Assembly (NCBI GenBank): GCA_018716105.1
Contig: DVKH01000023.1
Span: 1-54,257 of the forward strand
Origin: Candidatus Fimivivens faecavium
GTDB taxonomy: Bacteria; Bacillota; Clostridia; Oscillospirales; Ruminococcaceae
Length of the DNA stretch: 54,257 nucleotides
Direction of reading: 5' to 3'
The stretch's first letter is position 1. Every line of letters begins with the position of its first letter. Positions 1 through 11,947 of the stretch are shown here, one piece after another. The translations under genes were made by a program, and so were the position numbers. The notes beneath the pieces were generated by a model, which worked only from the letters and a program-made list of their open reading frames with translations, ran no database searches and was not told the origin of the DNA.

Positions 1-1106
<1,106 letters not shown>

Positions 1107-1301
1107 GTCTGCAAGGAAAACAGTAAATGGCGCTTTGACCCTCCCATGCCAAAAGCGGTTGCGTTTTCATCAAAGCATCCGTTGTGATGTTCCTGTTGGC
1201 GAAGCGGTTATTGTCTGTAGAACGCCCTGCAGCGCCTATTTCTCGAACCGTCTTCGTTCACAGCGGATCAGAAGACGGGATTATGATCTGCGGAGGCAAT
1301 A

Positions 1302-2411
1302 ATGGATACTTACAATCTTCTCATGAAACTCTATCAGGATTCCCCGCTCCCCGTCGTGCTCGTTCGGAACGATCTGCTGATCACCTGGGCAAACAAAGCC
1401 GCGCTCGATCGTTATCCAACTTTCTCGCTGCCCGACGGCCTGATCCTGATGCTGCCCTCCCATGCTTCGGCGGCGATTCGGGAACTTGTGCCGGAAAGCG
1501 TAAAGCCGCTTGCCATTCCGCTCCCGATCAGCGGAATCGCCGCGATCTTCACCCCGTTCCAGGAGCATTTTGTCGTCAACTTCGAGCCGGTCGGCGCCGC
1601 CGGTTCCGCCCTCCACCCCGAGGGGAACGAACTGCTGGTGTCCTCCATTTCAAACCAGTTCCATGCGCCGCTCTCCTCGATATTCGCAAGCGTCTCGGCG
1701 CTTTATCAGATGGTGGACCAGTGCGATAACGACCACCTCTCCTCGATGCTCCAGTCCATCAACCAAAATGGGTACAGCATGCTGCGGTCGGCCAGCAGCC
1801 TGACAAGCTATGTCAAATACTGCCTCGGCGAAGGCCGCCGCGAGCAAGAAACCGTGGACCTTTCCGGCCTGTTAGAGAATCTCTGCGACGCCGCTGCAAT
1901 TCTCACCCATTCGATCTCCATCCCGCTCGCTGCAACCGTGATCGACCCGGGACTCGTCGTAACCGGCAGTCAGAAAAAGCTCACGCAGGCGGTCCTGCAT
2001 GTGATTTCAAACAGCTGCCGCTATACCTGCGAACACAATTATATTGAAGTGTCGGCGCGCAGGAGCGAGGACCGCGCCCTGATCACCATATCAGACCACG
2101 GCCTCGGCATCGATCCGCAGACCGCGGAACATGTCTTCGAACCGTTCTTCTCTTTCGACCATCAGGGACGTCCGTTTGCGGGAGACGGCCTGGGCCTGAC
2201 CATCGTCCGCTATATCGTCGCGCAGCACGGAGGGTCGGTCGCCCTCACTTCCCGTCCCGGCCAGGGGACGACGGTCGCGATCACCCTTCCGCTCGGGACG
2301 GACGCCGGCCTCAGCGTCAAGATCCCGCCGATGCGTGCCGATCTCCTGCGCGACCGCTTTTCCGATCTGCACATTGTTCTTTCCGATAGCTGCGGCTGCC
2401 CGACGCCATAA
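1302..2411 (+). CDS. Orphan sensor histidine-kinase-like protein lacking the phosphoacceptor His
   Basis: A 369-residue soluble protein: a PAS-like N-terminal segment (about 8-95), a dimerisation-helix region (about 112-175) and a complete HATPase_c domain (about 220-332). The ATPase has its N box at 231-242, DHGLGI at 265-270 and GDGLGL at 294-299. At the position of the HisKA signature S-H-E-L-R-T-P-L the sequence reads SNQFHAPL (117-124), so the phosphorylated His aligns with Asn118 and the following Glu with Gln119. No transmembrane segment is seen and no response regulator is adjacent. CGGAGG precedes the ATG. It is either a degenerate kinase that signals through ATP binding or one using the displaced His121. 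Domain call firm; mechanism inferred. Confidence 0.85.
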   Translation: MDTYNLLMKLYQDSPLPVVLVRNDLLITWANKAALDRYPTFSLPDGLILMLPSHASAAIRELVPESVKPLAIPLPISGIAAIFTPFQEHFVVNFEPVGAAGSALHPEGNELLVSSISNQFHAPLSSIFASVSALYQMVDQCDNDHLSSMLQSINQNGYSMLRSASSLTSYVKYCLGEGRREQETVDLSGLLENLCDAAAILTHSISIPLAATVIDPGLVVTGSQKKLTQAVLHVISNSCRYTCEHNYIEVSARRSEDRALITISDHGLGIDPQTAEHVFEPFFSFDHQGRPFAGDGLGLTIVRYIVAQHGGSVALTSRPGQGTTVAITLPLGTDAGLSVKIPPMRADLLRDRFSDLHIVLSDSCGCPTP

Positions 2412-2435
2412 CTGGATTCCTTTCCCGACGTTCCC

Positions 2436-2474
2436 AACCGGGGCGGAGCCGAAACGGCTCCGCCCCGGTTCCGT
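2436..2474 (+). terminator. Rho-independent terminator after the kinase-like gene
   Basis: A perfect 15-base-pair GC-rich stem (2436-2450 with 2456-2470) closes a GAAAC loop and is followed by a short T-containing stretch. Confidence 0.8.
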
Positions 2475-2584
2475 TTTCCCAGCCCGGGAAATTTTTCTTA
2501 TGCGCATTTTTTGTTTTTTGAAGACACTTTTGATTTGAGATCGTTTGTTTAACAGCGGAGATCGGAGGTGGATTCAAACAGCGG

Positions 2585-3100
2585 ATGACGAAAGAACATT
2601 TTAAACAATTGGTCGACGATTATGAACGCCTCGTGTTCACCGTCTGCTATCAGCTCGTCAAAGACTATCACGAAGCCGAAAATCTCACGCAGGAGACCTT
2701 CCTTTCCGCCTACCTCCATATTGACCGCTGTGAAACGGAATACGCAAAGCCCTGGCTGACCCGCATCGCCGTCAATAAGGCGAAAGATTACCTCAAATCC
2801 GCCTATCGCCAACGGGTCACCCTTGAGGGCTCCGAAGCCTTTGAGCGGCTTCCCGCAGGGGAACCCCCGCCGGAACAACGCTTGATCGAGCGCGAAGGCG
2901 CGGAGCAGATCAAATCCGCCGTCCTCTCCCTGCGCGAACCCTATTATCATGTCGCGAGAATGTACTTTTTGGAAGAACGCTCGGTCGAGGAGATCTCCAC
3001 CGCGCTCGGAAGGCCGAAAAAAACCGTCCAGACCCAACTGACCCGCGCAAAGCGGCTGCTAGACCAACAGCGAAAGGAGCGAGAACTCGATGGAACATAA
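2585..3100 (+). CDS. ECF-family RNA polymerase sigma factor
   Basis: A 171-residue sigma-70 family protein of ECF size. Region 2 spans about residues 8-75 and includes the core-binding segment ENLTQETFLSAYLHI; region 4 spans about 110-165 with the helix-turn-helix SVEEISTALGRPKKTVQTQLTRAKRLL. It should direct RNA polymerase to a small regulon, probably including its own operon. GGAGGTGG lies 12 bases before the ATG, a rather long spacing. Its 3' end overlaps the anti-sigma gene by 11 bases, so the two are translationally coupled. The signal is not evident from sequence; the downstream membrane proteins suggest an envelope cue. Confidence 0.93.
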   Translation: MTKEHFKQLVDDYERLVFTVCYQLVKDYHEAENLTQETFLSAYLHIDRCETEYAKPWLTRIAVNKAKDYLKSAYRQRVTLEGSEAFERLPAGEPPPEQRLIEREGAEQIKSAVLSLREPYYHVARMYFLEERSVEEISTALGRPKKTVQTQLTRAKRLLDQQRKERELDGT

Positions 3101-3560
3101 CCTATTCACGCCAGACGGACACCTGACCGACGAAGCGTTTGACCTTCTGAGGTCGGATGCGGCGGACGAACTGTCAAGGCTTGAAATCTCTGAGCATCTC
3201 GCTTTTTGCGACGACTGCCTCGACCGCTACGCCGCGGTCCTGACGCCCGGCGTTCTGGCCGAGCCCTCCGATCTGCTGCGGCCCGGAATCTTCGCCAGAA
3301 TCCGCCAAAAGAGCCGCGAGATCTTTGTCAACCGGTATCTTTCCGCCGGCGTGGCCGCCTGCCTCGCGCTCACCCTCTGGACCGCCGGCATCTTCGATTT
3401 TTCCTCCGCGCTTGAACGCCTGCCGGCCATCCCGGAGGGGGACCGGCTGGAAACCCTGACGGAAACGACGGCCGGCGTCACCAACGCGCTGACCGACAGC
3501 CTCCGAGCGTTTTTCGATTCCATCCGATTGAGAGGAGTTTATTTTGATGAGAAAAAGTAG
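3090..3560 (+). CDS. Membrane anti-sigma factor with N-terminal zinc-finger
   Basis: A 156-residue protein that should hold the upstream ECF sigma factor inactive at the membrane. The N-terminal cytoplasmic half contains the ZAS/zf-HC2 motif H36-x3-C40-x2-C43. A single transmembrane helix follows at about 83-103, then a roughly 50-residue external segment with no recognisable sensor domain. The gene overlaps its cognate sigma gene by 11 bases and the following membrane-protein gene by 14 bases. The pairing is a standard sigma/anti-sigma arrangement; the inducing signal is unknown. Confidence 0.88.
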   Translation: MEHNLFTPDGHLTDEAFDLLRSDAADELSRLEISEHLAFCDDCLDRYAAVLTPGVLAEPSDLLRPGIFARIRQKSREIFVNRYLSAGVAACLALTLWTAGIFDFSSALERLPAIPEGDRLETLTETTAGVTNALTDSLRAFFDSIRLRGVYFDEKK

Positions 3561-4104
3561 ACTGTTCGCCCTTCTCTGCGCCTTTGTCCCGGGCGCCGGA
3601 GAAATGTACCTGGGCTTGATGAAAAAAGGGCTCTCCGTCATGACCATCTTCTGGGGCGCTATCTTTGTCATTTTGTTTCTGAACCTTCCTCCGCTGTTGG
3701 TCGTACTCCCGGTGATCTGGTTCTATTCGTTCTTCGACGTGCTGAACCTGAGGAACATGACCGAACAGGAACGCATGATGCAGGAGGATAAATTCCTGTT
3801 CGATCTCGACAACATCCTTCAGAAGGACTGGCGGCGCATCCTCGGAAGCCGTTACCGCCTCGTCGGCGGCGGATGCATCTTCCTCGGGTTCTACCTGCTC
3901 TACAACAACTTCCTGTTCCCCTATCTGCACAGGCTTGCGGACCTGTTCCCGTTTTTGTACCCGATTCTCCGGAATCTGCCTTCGCTCGTGGTCGCGGCGC
4001 TGATCATCCTGCTCGGCGTCTATCTTCTGCGCGGCGGGTACGGCGCAAAGAGAAACCTGTTGGAAGACGACTATACCGAATACAGAGGTGAAAAACATGA
4101 CTGA
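3547..4104 (+). CDS. Polytopic membrane protein of the ECF operon (TM2-like and LiaF-like segments)
   Basis: A 185-residue integral membrane protein. The N-terminus (about 5-65) reads PGAGEMYLG-x4-G followed by two hydrophobic helices, resembling TM2-type domains. After a charged cytoplasmic stretch (about 70-110), the C-terminal half carries two helices of the LiaF/DUF5668 type, each beginning with a Gly-rich LVGGG or LLRGG turn. ATG at 3547 is preferred over TTG at 3544 because GAGAGGAG is well spaced from it. It lies inside the sigma/anti-sigma operon and overlaps both neighbours. The function is unknown; an accessory role in envelope-stress sensing is an inference from resemblance and context. 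Confidence 0.7.
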   Translation: MRKSRLFALLCAFVPGAGEMYLGLMKKGLSVMTIFWGAIFVILFLNLPPLLVVLPVIWFYSFFDVLNLRNMTEQERMMQEDKFLFDLDNILQKDWRRILGSRYRLVGGGCIFLGFYLLYNNFLFPYLHRLADLFPFLYPILRNLPSLVVAALIILLGVYLLRGGYGAKRNLLEDDYTEYRGEKHD

Positions 4105-4975
4105 TCAGAACGCACTGCCTTTGGGCCCGGCGGCGGGCGGCGAAAACGCCCCGCCGAAAGCCGAACCCTATATCGACGCGGCGTTTCGCGACGCGGAACC
4201 CGCAAGCGACGCCAAATCCGCCAGTCCAAAAGAACCCGGTTCCAAAGAAAGAACCCGCTTTCGCTGGGCCGGGCGCCGGGAAAAGCCCGGCCGGCCGGCG
4301 CAGCGGGTGCGCAGGGTGGGGACCTTCACCCTCGGGATCTGCCTGATCGCGGCCGGCGCGGCGATCGTCCTCAGCGCATTTTTCCCGCAGTTCGATATCG
4401 TCTTCGCCGCAAAGCTTGCGCCGCTCTCGCTGGTGCTGTTCGGGGTCGAAGTGGCCGCCTCCTCAATGTTCTTCGCAAAGGATAAGCTCAAATACGATCT
4501 GTTCGGCGGATTTATCTGCATCGTCCTCGTCGGGGCAAGCGCGGCGGCCGCCGTCCTCCCGGCCATTTACGAATATGCCGGCCCGCCGCACCACCAGCTC
4601 GAATCCAGGTTGACGGACGAAGTTTACAGCCGCGTGCTCGGCGTTATCGACAATCCCGACGCGGTCGAGGATCTCCATGTTTCGCTCTATCTTCAGGAGG
4701 GGAAGCGGGATCAGGCCATGACCCCGGCGGAGCTGACCAGTTCTGATTATCTCTCCCTCTATCTTTCGTTCCGCACCCCTTTTGAATCGGAAAACGAATT
4801 TTCCGAAGCCTGTCATACATTGCTCAGCCGCCTGAAAGACGAACCCTTTTTCTTCCACGACATCACATTTTCCGCAGCAGACGCAGCCCAGGAAACCTTA
4901 ACCCTTTCAATCAGCGGCCGCCTGCAGCAGAGCTACAGCGCCGGGGGGCTTTCGCAGTTGGTTGAACGCCATTAA
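4097..4975 (+). CDS. Membrane protein of the ECF operon, function unknown
   Basis: A 292-residue protein ending the ECF operon. The first 75 residues are charged and Pro/Ala-rich, hence probably a disordered cytoplasmic tail. Three hydrophobic helices follow at about 75-160, the first two resembling the LiaF/DUF5668 membrane hairpin, as in the preceding gene. The last 130 residues form a soluble, presumably external domain with no family that I recognise. ATG at 4097 is chosen over GTG at 4088 because AGAGGTG, which contains that GTG, is its ribosome site. It overlaps the previous gene by 8 bases and is followed by a strong terminator. Confidence 0.7.
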   Translation: MTDQNALPLGPAAGGENAPPKAEPYIDAAFRDAEPASDAKSASPKEPGSKERTRFRWAGRREKPGRPAQRVRRVGTFTLGICLIAAGAAIVLSAFFPQFDIVFAAKLAPLSLVLFGVEVAASSMFFAKDKLKYDLFGGFICIVLVGASAAAAVLPAIYEYAGPPHHQLESRLTDEVYSRVLGVIDNPDAVEDLHVSLYLQEGKRDQAMTPAELTSSDYLSLYLSFRTPFESENEFSEACHTLLSRLKDEPFFFHDITFSAADAAQETLTLSISGRLQQSYSAGGLSQLVERH

Positions 4976-4991
4976 ACGCAGCCATCATCAC

Positions 4992-5031
4992 AAAACGGTT
5001 CCCTTTCCCTTCTGGAAAGGGAACCGTTTTT
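4992..5031 (+). terminator. Rho-independent terminator of the ECF operon
   Basis: A perfect 17-base-pair stem (4992-5008 with 5014-5030) with a CTTCT loop, ending in a T run. Confidence 0.85.
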
Positions 5032-5416
5032 CATGGGTCAGAACCGGAACCGCCTCGGCGGGCTTTTCAAAATTTCCCGTGCCGCGGCATCTGTTTTTTG
5101 TAAAACTGCCAATCGTGCTGCTTTATAATGCCGGGAAGCTGCCATATCATTTCATTTGAGGTGCGGTGACAAATTTTGGGGAAGGGTATTTATAAGATAT
5201 GGAAATACTCTCATTTGAAAAGATGCCAAAGAACGGACCCATCGCACTCGCCCTGAGAATCTCAAACCAGAAGAACTCGTCAGGTTCACTGCAAAACGTC
5301 CAAAAACATGGTCAGAAACCGGATGATCCGCTTCGGTCCGGATGGCCGTGAAATCAAAGAATAAAACCGCCGCACCGCCCCGGCGTTGTTTTCCGCCTTT
5401 GTTTTCAAACTGTCAA
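5032..5416. other. Intergenic stretch with nothing recognised
   Basis: About 385 bases between the ECF operon terminator and the transglutaminase promoter. I see no gene with a ribosome site, no RNA motif that I know and no obvious repeat. It is more AT-rich around 5160-5290 than its neighbours, possibly decayed sequence. Confidence 0.5.
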
Positions 5417-5445
5417 TTGACAAAACCGCACTTTTGGGATACGGT
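5417..5445 (+). promoter_or_regulatory. Sigma-A-like promoter of the transglutaminase-like gene
   Basis: A perfect TTGACA (5417-5422) with a 17-base spacer to TACGGT (5440-5445). The palindrome GTCAATTGAC (5412-5421) overlaps the -35 box, as it also does at 1080-1089. Confidence 0.6.
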
Positions 5446-5474
5446 ATTTAAAAAACAAAAAGGAGCTGCAGCAG

Positions 5475-7028
5475 ATGAAAAAGACATTGACAATCGTATC
5501 CACCCTTCTGACGGCGATCCTGATCACAACCGCATCGCTGGCTGCGGCGCCAAACCCGCAGCACGCCGGCTGGAGCGCCAGCGCATCCGGCCTCTCAGCC
5601 GAAGAGGCCGGCGCCCGGGCCGAACTGGCTCAGGCGATTTCCAGCATGGCCAGCCAATTCAGGACAACCGGCGAACTGACCCTCTCGTCCGGATGGTCCG
5701 GTTCCGACGAGGCGTTCCAGGCCATGTTCGCGGATGTCAAGGAAGAAGTCGCGGTCAGACACCCGGAGTATATGATCTACAACGCCGGTTACAGCCGGTA
5801 CGGCGATTCGCTCTCGCTGATCCTCGGTTACTTTGTCGACGATCCGGCCTCCGCTTCGGCCAGCGTCAGCAGGAGGATCGCATCGGTCCTCTCCACAACA
5901 ATCGAAAGCTCGGACACCGACTACCAAAAAGCGAAAAAGCTCCATGACTATCTGGTCCAGAACTGCGAGTACGATTCGGCCGCCGAGGCCGATCCCGCGC
6001 TGAACCTCAACGCCTATATTGCCTACGGCGCGCTGATCGAGGGAAAAGCCGTCTGCGACGGCTATGCAAAGGCTTACGCCCAGCTCTGCCAGGCGGCGGG
6101 CCTCGACTGCACCTATGTCGGCGGAAACGCATATGACAGTAAAACCGGTCAAACGGTTCCGCACGCCTGGAACTATCTGACCATCGGCGGGAACACCTAT
6201 CTGGTGGACGTCACCTGGGACGATCCAATCAACGCGCCGCCCCGTTACAACTATTTCATGATCGGCGCCCAGAAGGCAAACGCGGTCTATACCCCGGATC
6301 CCTACTTCCAGAACAACCTCTGCCCTGCGGACTATGATCCCTCTTCGGAACCCGCCGTTGCGTCCCCTCTGCCTGCGAATGCGGGCGGCGCGGCTGCTTC
6401 GACCGCATCCCAGCCCTCCGGCGGCGCTTCCCCGGCCGATCTCGGCTGGCTCCGCTCCGCGGCAGTTTCCGCAGCCGAACGCGACGTGCAGGCGGCCCGC
6501 GCCAGCGGGTTGGCCTCGGCCGAAACCCGCATTGAAGTCGCAAACACAGACTTCGCCGGCCCCGAGGTCTTCCAGGCGGTCAACGAGGCGGTTGCCGCCT
6601 CCTCCGCGGGACAGGCCGGCGTCGCCGTGACGCCTTACCTGGCGTTTGACACGATGGACGGAAAGGTGCTCCTCTCGCGCGTCACCGTCAATTCCACAAA
6701 GGCCGCGCTTCTCCCCTCCGGCATCTGGACTGAGCTTTCGCCGGATGCGGCGCTCCAGGGCTATCTGCAGCCCTTTTTCCAAAACGAGATCCGGGTGTAT
6801 TCCTTCGCGCAGCCCGGATCGTTCGGAATGGAAGTCCTGGCCGAGGTCCCGTTCGACATGGCCAGCCAGGATGTGAACACGCTGGCGTTCTACCAGTACG
6901 ATCCGCTGAGCAACCACTGCGCCGGCTTTGTCCCGTCGTCTTTGGAGGCAGCAGGCGGCATGCTCCGCTTCGCCACAGCAAACGGCGGCGCGGTGATCGT
7001 CTCAAACGGCGCGCTCGTCTCCAGATAA
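5475..7028 (+). CDS. Secreted transglutaminase-like domain protein
   Basis: A 517-residue exported protein with a signal peptide at 1-25 ending in SLAAA. The central transglutaminase-like core has the expected triad: Cys194 in AVCDGYAKAY, His230 in PHAWN and Asp245 in LVDVTWDDP. The region before it (about 110-180, including KLHDYLVQNCEYD) is the usual helical lead-in of this family. After an Ala/Pro/Ser-rich linker (about 290-320) the C-terminal 190 residues form a domain that I do not recognise. Such proteins act outside the cell as cysteine proteases or crosslinkers, often on cell-wall or surface proteins; the substrate here is unknown. AAGGAG precedes the ATG and a terminator follows, so it is monocistronic. 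Confidence 0.88.
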   Translation: MKKTLTIVSTLLTAILITTASLAAAPNPQHAGWSASASGLSAEEAGARAELAQAISSMASQFRTTGELTLSSGWSGSDEAFQAMFADVKEEVAVRHPEYMIYNAGYSRYGDSLSLILGYFVDDPASASASVSRRIASVLSTTIESSDTDYQKAKKLHDYLVQNCEYDSAAEADPALNLNAYIAYGALIEGKAVCDGYAKAYAQLCQAAGLDCTYVGGNAYDSKTGQTVPHAWNYLTIGGNTYLVDVTWDDPINAPPRYNYFMIGAQKANAVYTPDPYFQNNLCPADYDPSSEPAVASPLPANAGGAAASTASQPSGGASPADLGWLRSAAVSAAERDVQAARASGLASAETRIEVANTDFAGPEVFQAVNEAVAASSAGQAGVAVTPYLAFDTMDGKVLLSRVTVNSTKAALLPSGIWTELSPDAALQGYLQPFFQNEIRVYSFAQPGSFGMEVLAEVPFDMASQDVNTLAFYQYDPLSNHCAGFVPSSLEAAGGMLRFATANGGAVIVSNGALVSR

Positions 7029-7043
7029 CCGTTTGTTCAAAGA

Positions 7044-7075
7044 AAAAACCGGAAGGCAGGCGCCTTCCGGTTTTT
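7044..7075. terminator. Bidirectional terminator between the transglutaminase-like gene and secA
   Basis: A 14-base-pair stem (7044-7057 with 7062-7075), A-rich on one flank and T-rich on the other, lying between convergent genes. Confidence 0.85.
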
Positions 7076-7087
7076 CAGTGCCGCATT

Positions 7088-9808
<2,721 letters not shown>

Positions 9809-9857
9809 GCCCTCACTCCATTTCCGAGTTTTATCCAAGATGTTATTCCAGTTTTCT

Positions 9858-9886
9858 ATTGTACCGGCTCGCTCCCTTTTTGTCAA
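9858..9886 (-). promoter_or_regulatory. Sigma-A promoter of secA
   Basis: A perfect TTGACA (9881-9886) and TACAAT (9858-9863) on the minus strand with a 17-base spacer, 50 bases upstream of the start codon. Confidence 0.8.
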
Positions 9887-10001
9887 AGAAAACAGCGCCT
9901 GTTTATAGATTATTCACCAAATTGAGTGTTTTCATTACGGCGCGGAAAATTCCATTTCGCCTCCAGAAAACCAATGAAATCCGTTTCCTGCCCCCAAAGC
10001 C

Positions 10002-10030
10002 TTGAACCGGGCGTATTTTGCCGGTATAAT
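10002..10030 (+). promoter_or_regulatory. Sigma-A promoter of the IscU-like/GGGtGRT operon
   Basis: TTGAAC (10002-10007), a 17-base spacer and a perfect TATAAT (10025-10030), 50 bases before the start codon. Confidence 0.8.
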
Positions 10031-10079
10031 GGACAGAGCAATCGTTTTGGAACGGCGTTTAAAAGGAGGAAAATCGAAC

Positions 10080-10772
10080 ATGCAATACTCCCAGGAGGTT
10101 TCCCGGATGTGCGAGGTCGGCTGTCTTTCCTGCCACGGTCCCGCGCCGATTCCGGAAGAGGGAAAATGGGTCCGGGCAAAGGAGATCACCGACATTTCGG
10201 GCCTTTCCCACGGCGTGGGCTGGTGCGCCCCCCAGCAGGGCGCCTGCAAGCTGACCCTCAACGTCAAGAACGGCGTGATCGAAGAGGCGCTGGTCGAAAC
10301 CATCGGCTGTTCGGGCATGACCCATTCCGCCGCGATGGCGGGCGAAATCCTGCCCGGCAAGACCATCCTCGAGGCGCTCAACACCGATCTTGTCTGCGAC
10401 GCCATCAACGTCGCGATGCGCGAAATCTTCAAACAACTGGCCTACGGACGGACCCAGACCGCGTTTTCAGAGGGCGGCCTGCCGATCGGCGCATCGCTCG
10501 AAGACCTCGGGAAGGGGCTCCGCTCCCAGACCGCGACCATCTTCTCCACCGGCCTCAAGGGCGTGCGGTATCTCGAACTCGTCGAAGGCTATATCCTCAA
10601 AATGGCGCTCGATGAAAACCGCGAGGTCATCGGCTATCAGTTCGTCCGCGTCGGCAAAATGCTCGAAGACATCCGCCGCGGCGTCGAACCGGGCGAAGCG
10701 TACCGGAAGAACATCGGTACATACGGGCGCTATGAGGGCGCGGCCTGTTACGTCGACCCGAGAGAAGAATGA
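10080..10772 (+). CDS. IscU/NifU-N-like iron-sulfur scaffold-type protein
   Basis: A 230-residue cytosolic protein. After a short Cys-rich N-terminus (C11-x3-C15-x2-C18-H19) comes an IscU-like domain with Cys49 and Cys56 in GWCAPQQGACKL, Cys77 in IGCSGMTH and Cys106 in LVCDA, the spacing of cluster-ligand cysteines in NifU-N/IscU scaffolds. The start at 10080 has a perfect AAGGAGG 11 bases upstream and follows a good promoter. It is the first gene of a two-gene operon with the GGGtGRT protein, a pairing that I recall as common in Clostridia. No cysteine desulfurase is adjacent, so a role in cluster assembly or in a dedicated pathway is inferred. The extra N-terminal cysteine cluster is unlike classical IscU. 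Confidence 0.8.
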   Translation: MQYSQEVSRMCEVGCLSCHGPAPIPEEGKWVRAKEITDISGLSHGVGWCAPQQGACKLTLNVKNGVIEEALVETIGCSGMTHSAAMAGEILPGKTILEALNTDLVCDAINVAMREIFKQLAYGRTQTAFSEGGLPIGASLEDLGKGLRSQTATIFSTGLKGVRYLELVEGYILKMALDENREVIGYQFVRVGKMLEDIRRGVEPGEAYRKNIGTYGRYEGAACYVDPREE

Positions 10773-10807
10773 TAAAGCCCGACGAGCGAAAGGAAGGAAT
10801 TTCAGCG

Positions 10808-11821
10808 ATGATTACGTTTGAAGGAATGGAACGGCGGATGGAGAAAATCTCCGCCTGCCTTTCGGAATATGGCATCGCCTCGCTGGAAGCGGCGATGGAG
10901 CTCTGCCGGGAACACGGCGTCGACCCGGACGCCATTGTAAAAGGCGTCCAGCCGATTGCGTTCGAAAACGCGGTCTGGGCCTATGCGCTCGGCTGCGCGG
11001 TCGCGATCAAAAAGAACTGCAAGAGCGCGGTGGAAGCCGCCGAGGCGATCGGCATCGGGCTTCAGGCGTTCACCGTCCCCGGCTCGGTTGCCGAGGAGCG
11101 GCGGGTCGGGCTCGGCCACGGGAATCTCGGCGCGATGCTGCTCCGGGAAGAAACCAGCTGCTTCTGCTTCCTCGCGGGACACGAGTCCTTTGCCGCGGCT
11201 GAGGGCGCGATTGGAATCGCCCGCACCGCAAACAAGGCGCGGAAAACGCCGCTGCGGGTCATCCTCAACGGGCTTGGAAAGGACGCGGCGCTCATCATCT
11301 CGCGCATCAACGGCTTTACCTATGTGAAAACCGAATACGATTTCGTTAAAAACGAGGTCCGCGTCGTGGAAACCCGCGCCTATTCGGACGGCGAGCGCGC
11401 GGCGGTCAAGGTCTACGGAGCCGACGACGTGCTCGAAGGCGTCGCGATCATGAAGCTCGAGGGCGTGGACGTCTCGATCACCGGAAATTCCACCAACCCA
11501 ACCCGCTTTCAGCATCTGGTCGCCGGGACCTATAAAAAATGGGCGCAGGAAAACGGCGTGCGTTATTTTTCGGTCGCTTCGGGCGGCGGCACCGGCCGGA
11601 CCCTTCATCCCGACAACGTCGCGGCCGGCCCCGCGTCCTACGGCATGACCGATTCAATGGGGAGAATGCATTCCGACGCGCAGTTCGCCGGGTCGTCCTC
11701 GGTCCCCGCCCATGTCGAGATGATGGGCCTGATGGGGATGGGCAACAACCCCATGGTGGGAGCCACCGTGGCCTGCGCCGTGGCCGTCGCGGCGGGCATA
11801 CAGGCCCTGCAGCCCTCCTAA
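10808..11821 (+). CDS. GGGtGRT family protein
   Basis: A 337-residue soluble protein of the GGGtGRT family (PF14057), with the name-giving motif GGGTGRT at 259-265. The rest is an alpha/beta sequence with many Gly/Ala-rich turns, including GHGNLGAMLL and GMGNNPMVGATVA. It has no transmembrane segment or signal peptide. ATG at 10808 (MITFEGMERR) is preferred over the in-frame upstream codon at 10769 because AGGAAGG precedes it. It lies 35 bases downstream of the IscU-like gene and is followed by a strong terminator. The biochemical role is unknown; constant association with an IscU-like protein suggests iron-sulfur or sulfur chemistry. Confidence 0.85.
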   Translation: MITFEGMERRMEKISACLSEYGIASLEAAMELCREHGVDPDAIVKGVQPIAFENAVWAYALGCAVAIKKNCKSAVEAAEAIGIGLQAFTVPGSVAEERRVGLGHGNLGAMLLREETSCFCFLAGHESFAAAEGAIGIARTANKARKTPLRVILNGLGKDAALIISRINGFTYVKTEYDFVKNEVRVVETRAYSDGERAAVKVYGADDVLEGVAIMKLEGVDVSITGNSTNPTRFQHLVAGTYKKWAQENGVRYFSVASGGGTGRTLHPDNVAAGPASYGMTDSMGRMHSDAQFAGSSSVPAHVEMMGLMGMGNNPMVGATVACAVAVAAGIQALQPS

Positions 11822-11918
11822 TATTTTTCCCCAGATTGCGGCCAGCTTCCGGCGCAGATGAAAATCCGCCGCAGGAGGGCGGATCTTCTAGACAGCCAAA
11901 AGAAAGCCGCGCAAAGAG

Positions 11919-11947
11919 AAGGCCCCGGCAGAAGCCGGGGCCTTTTT
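11919..11947. terminator. Bidirectional terminator
   Basis: A stem AAGGCCCCGG (11919-11928) pairs with 11935-11944 around a CAGAAG loop, with A and T runs on either side, between convergent genes. Confidence 0.8.
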
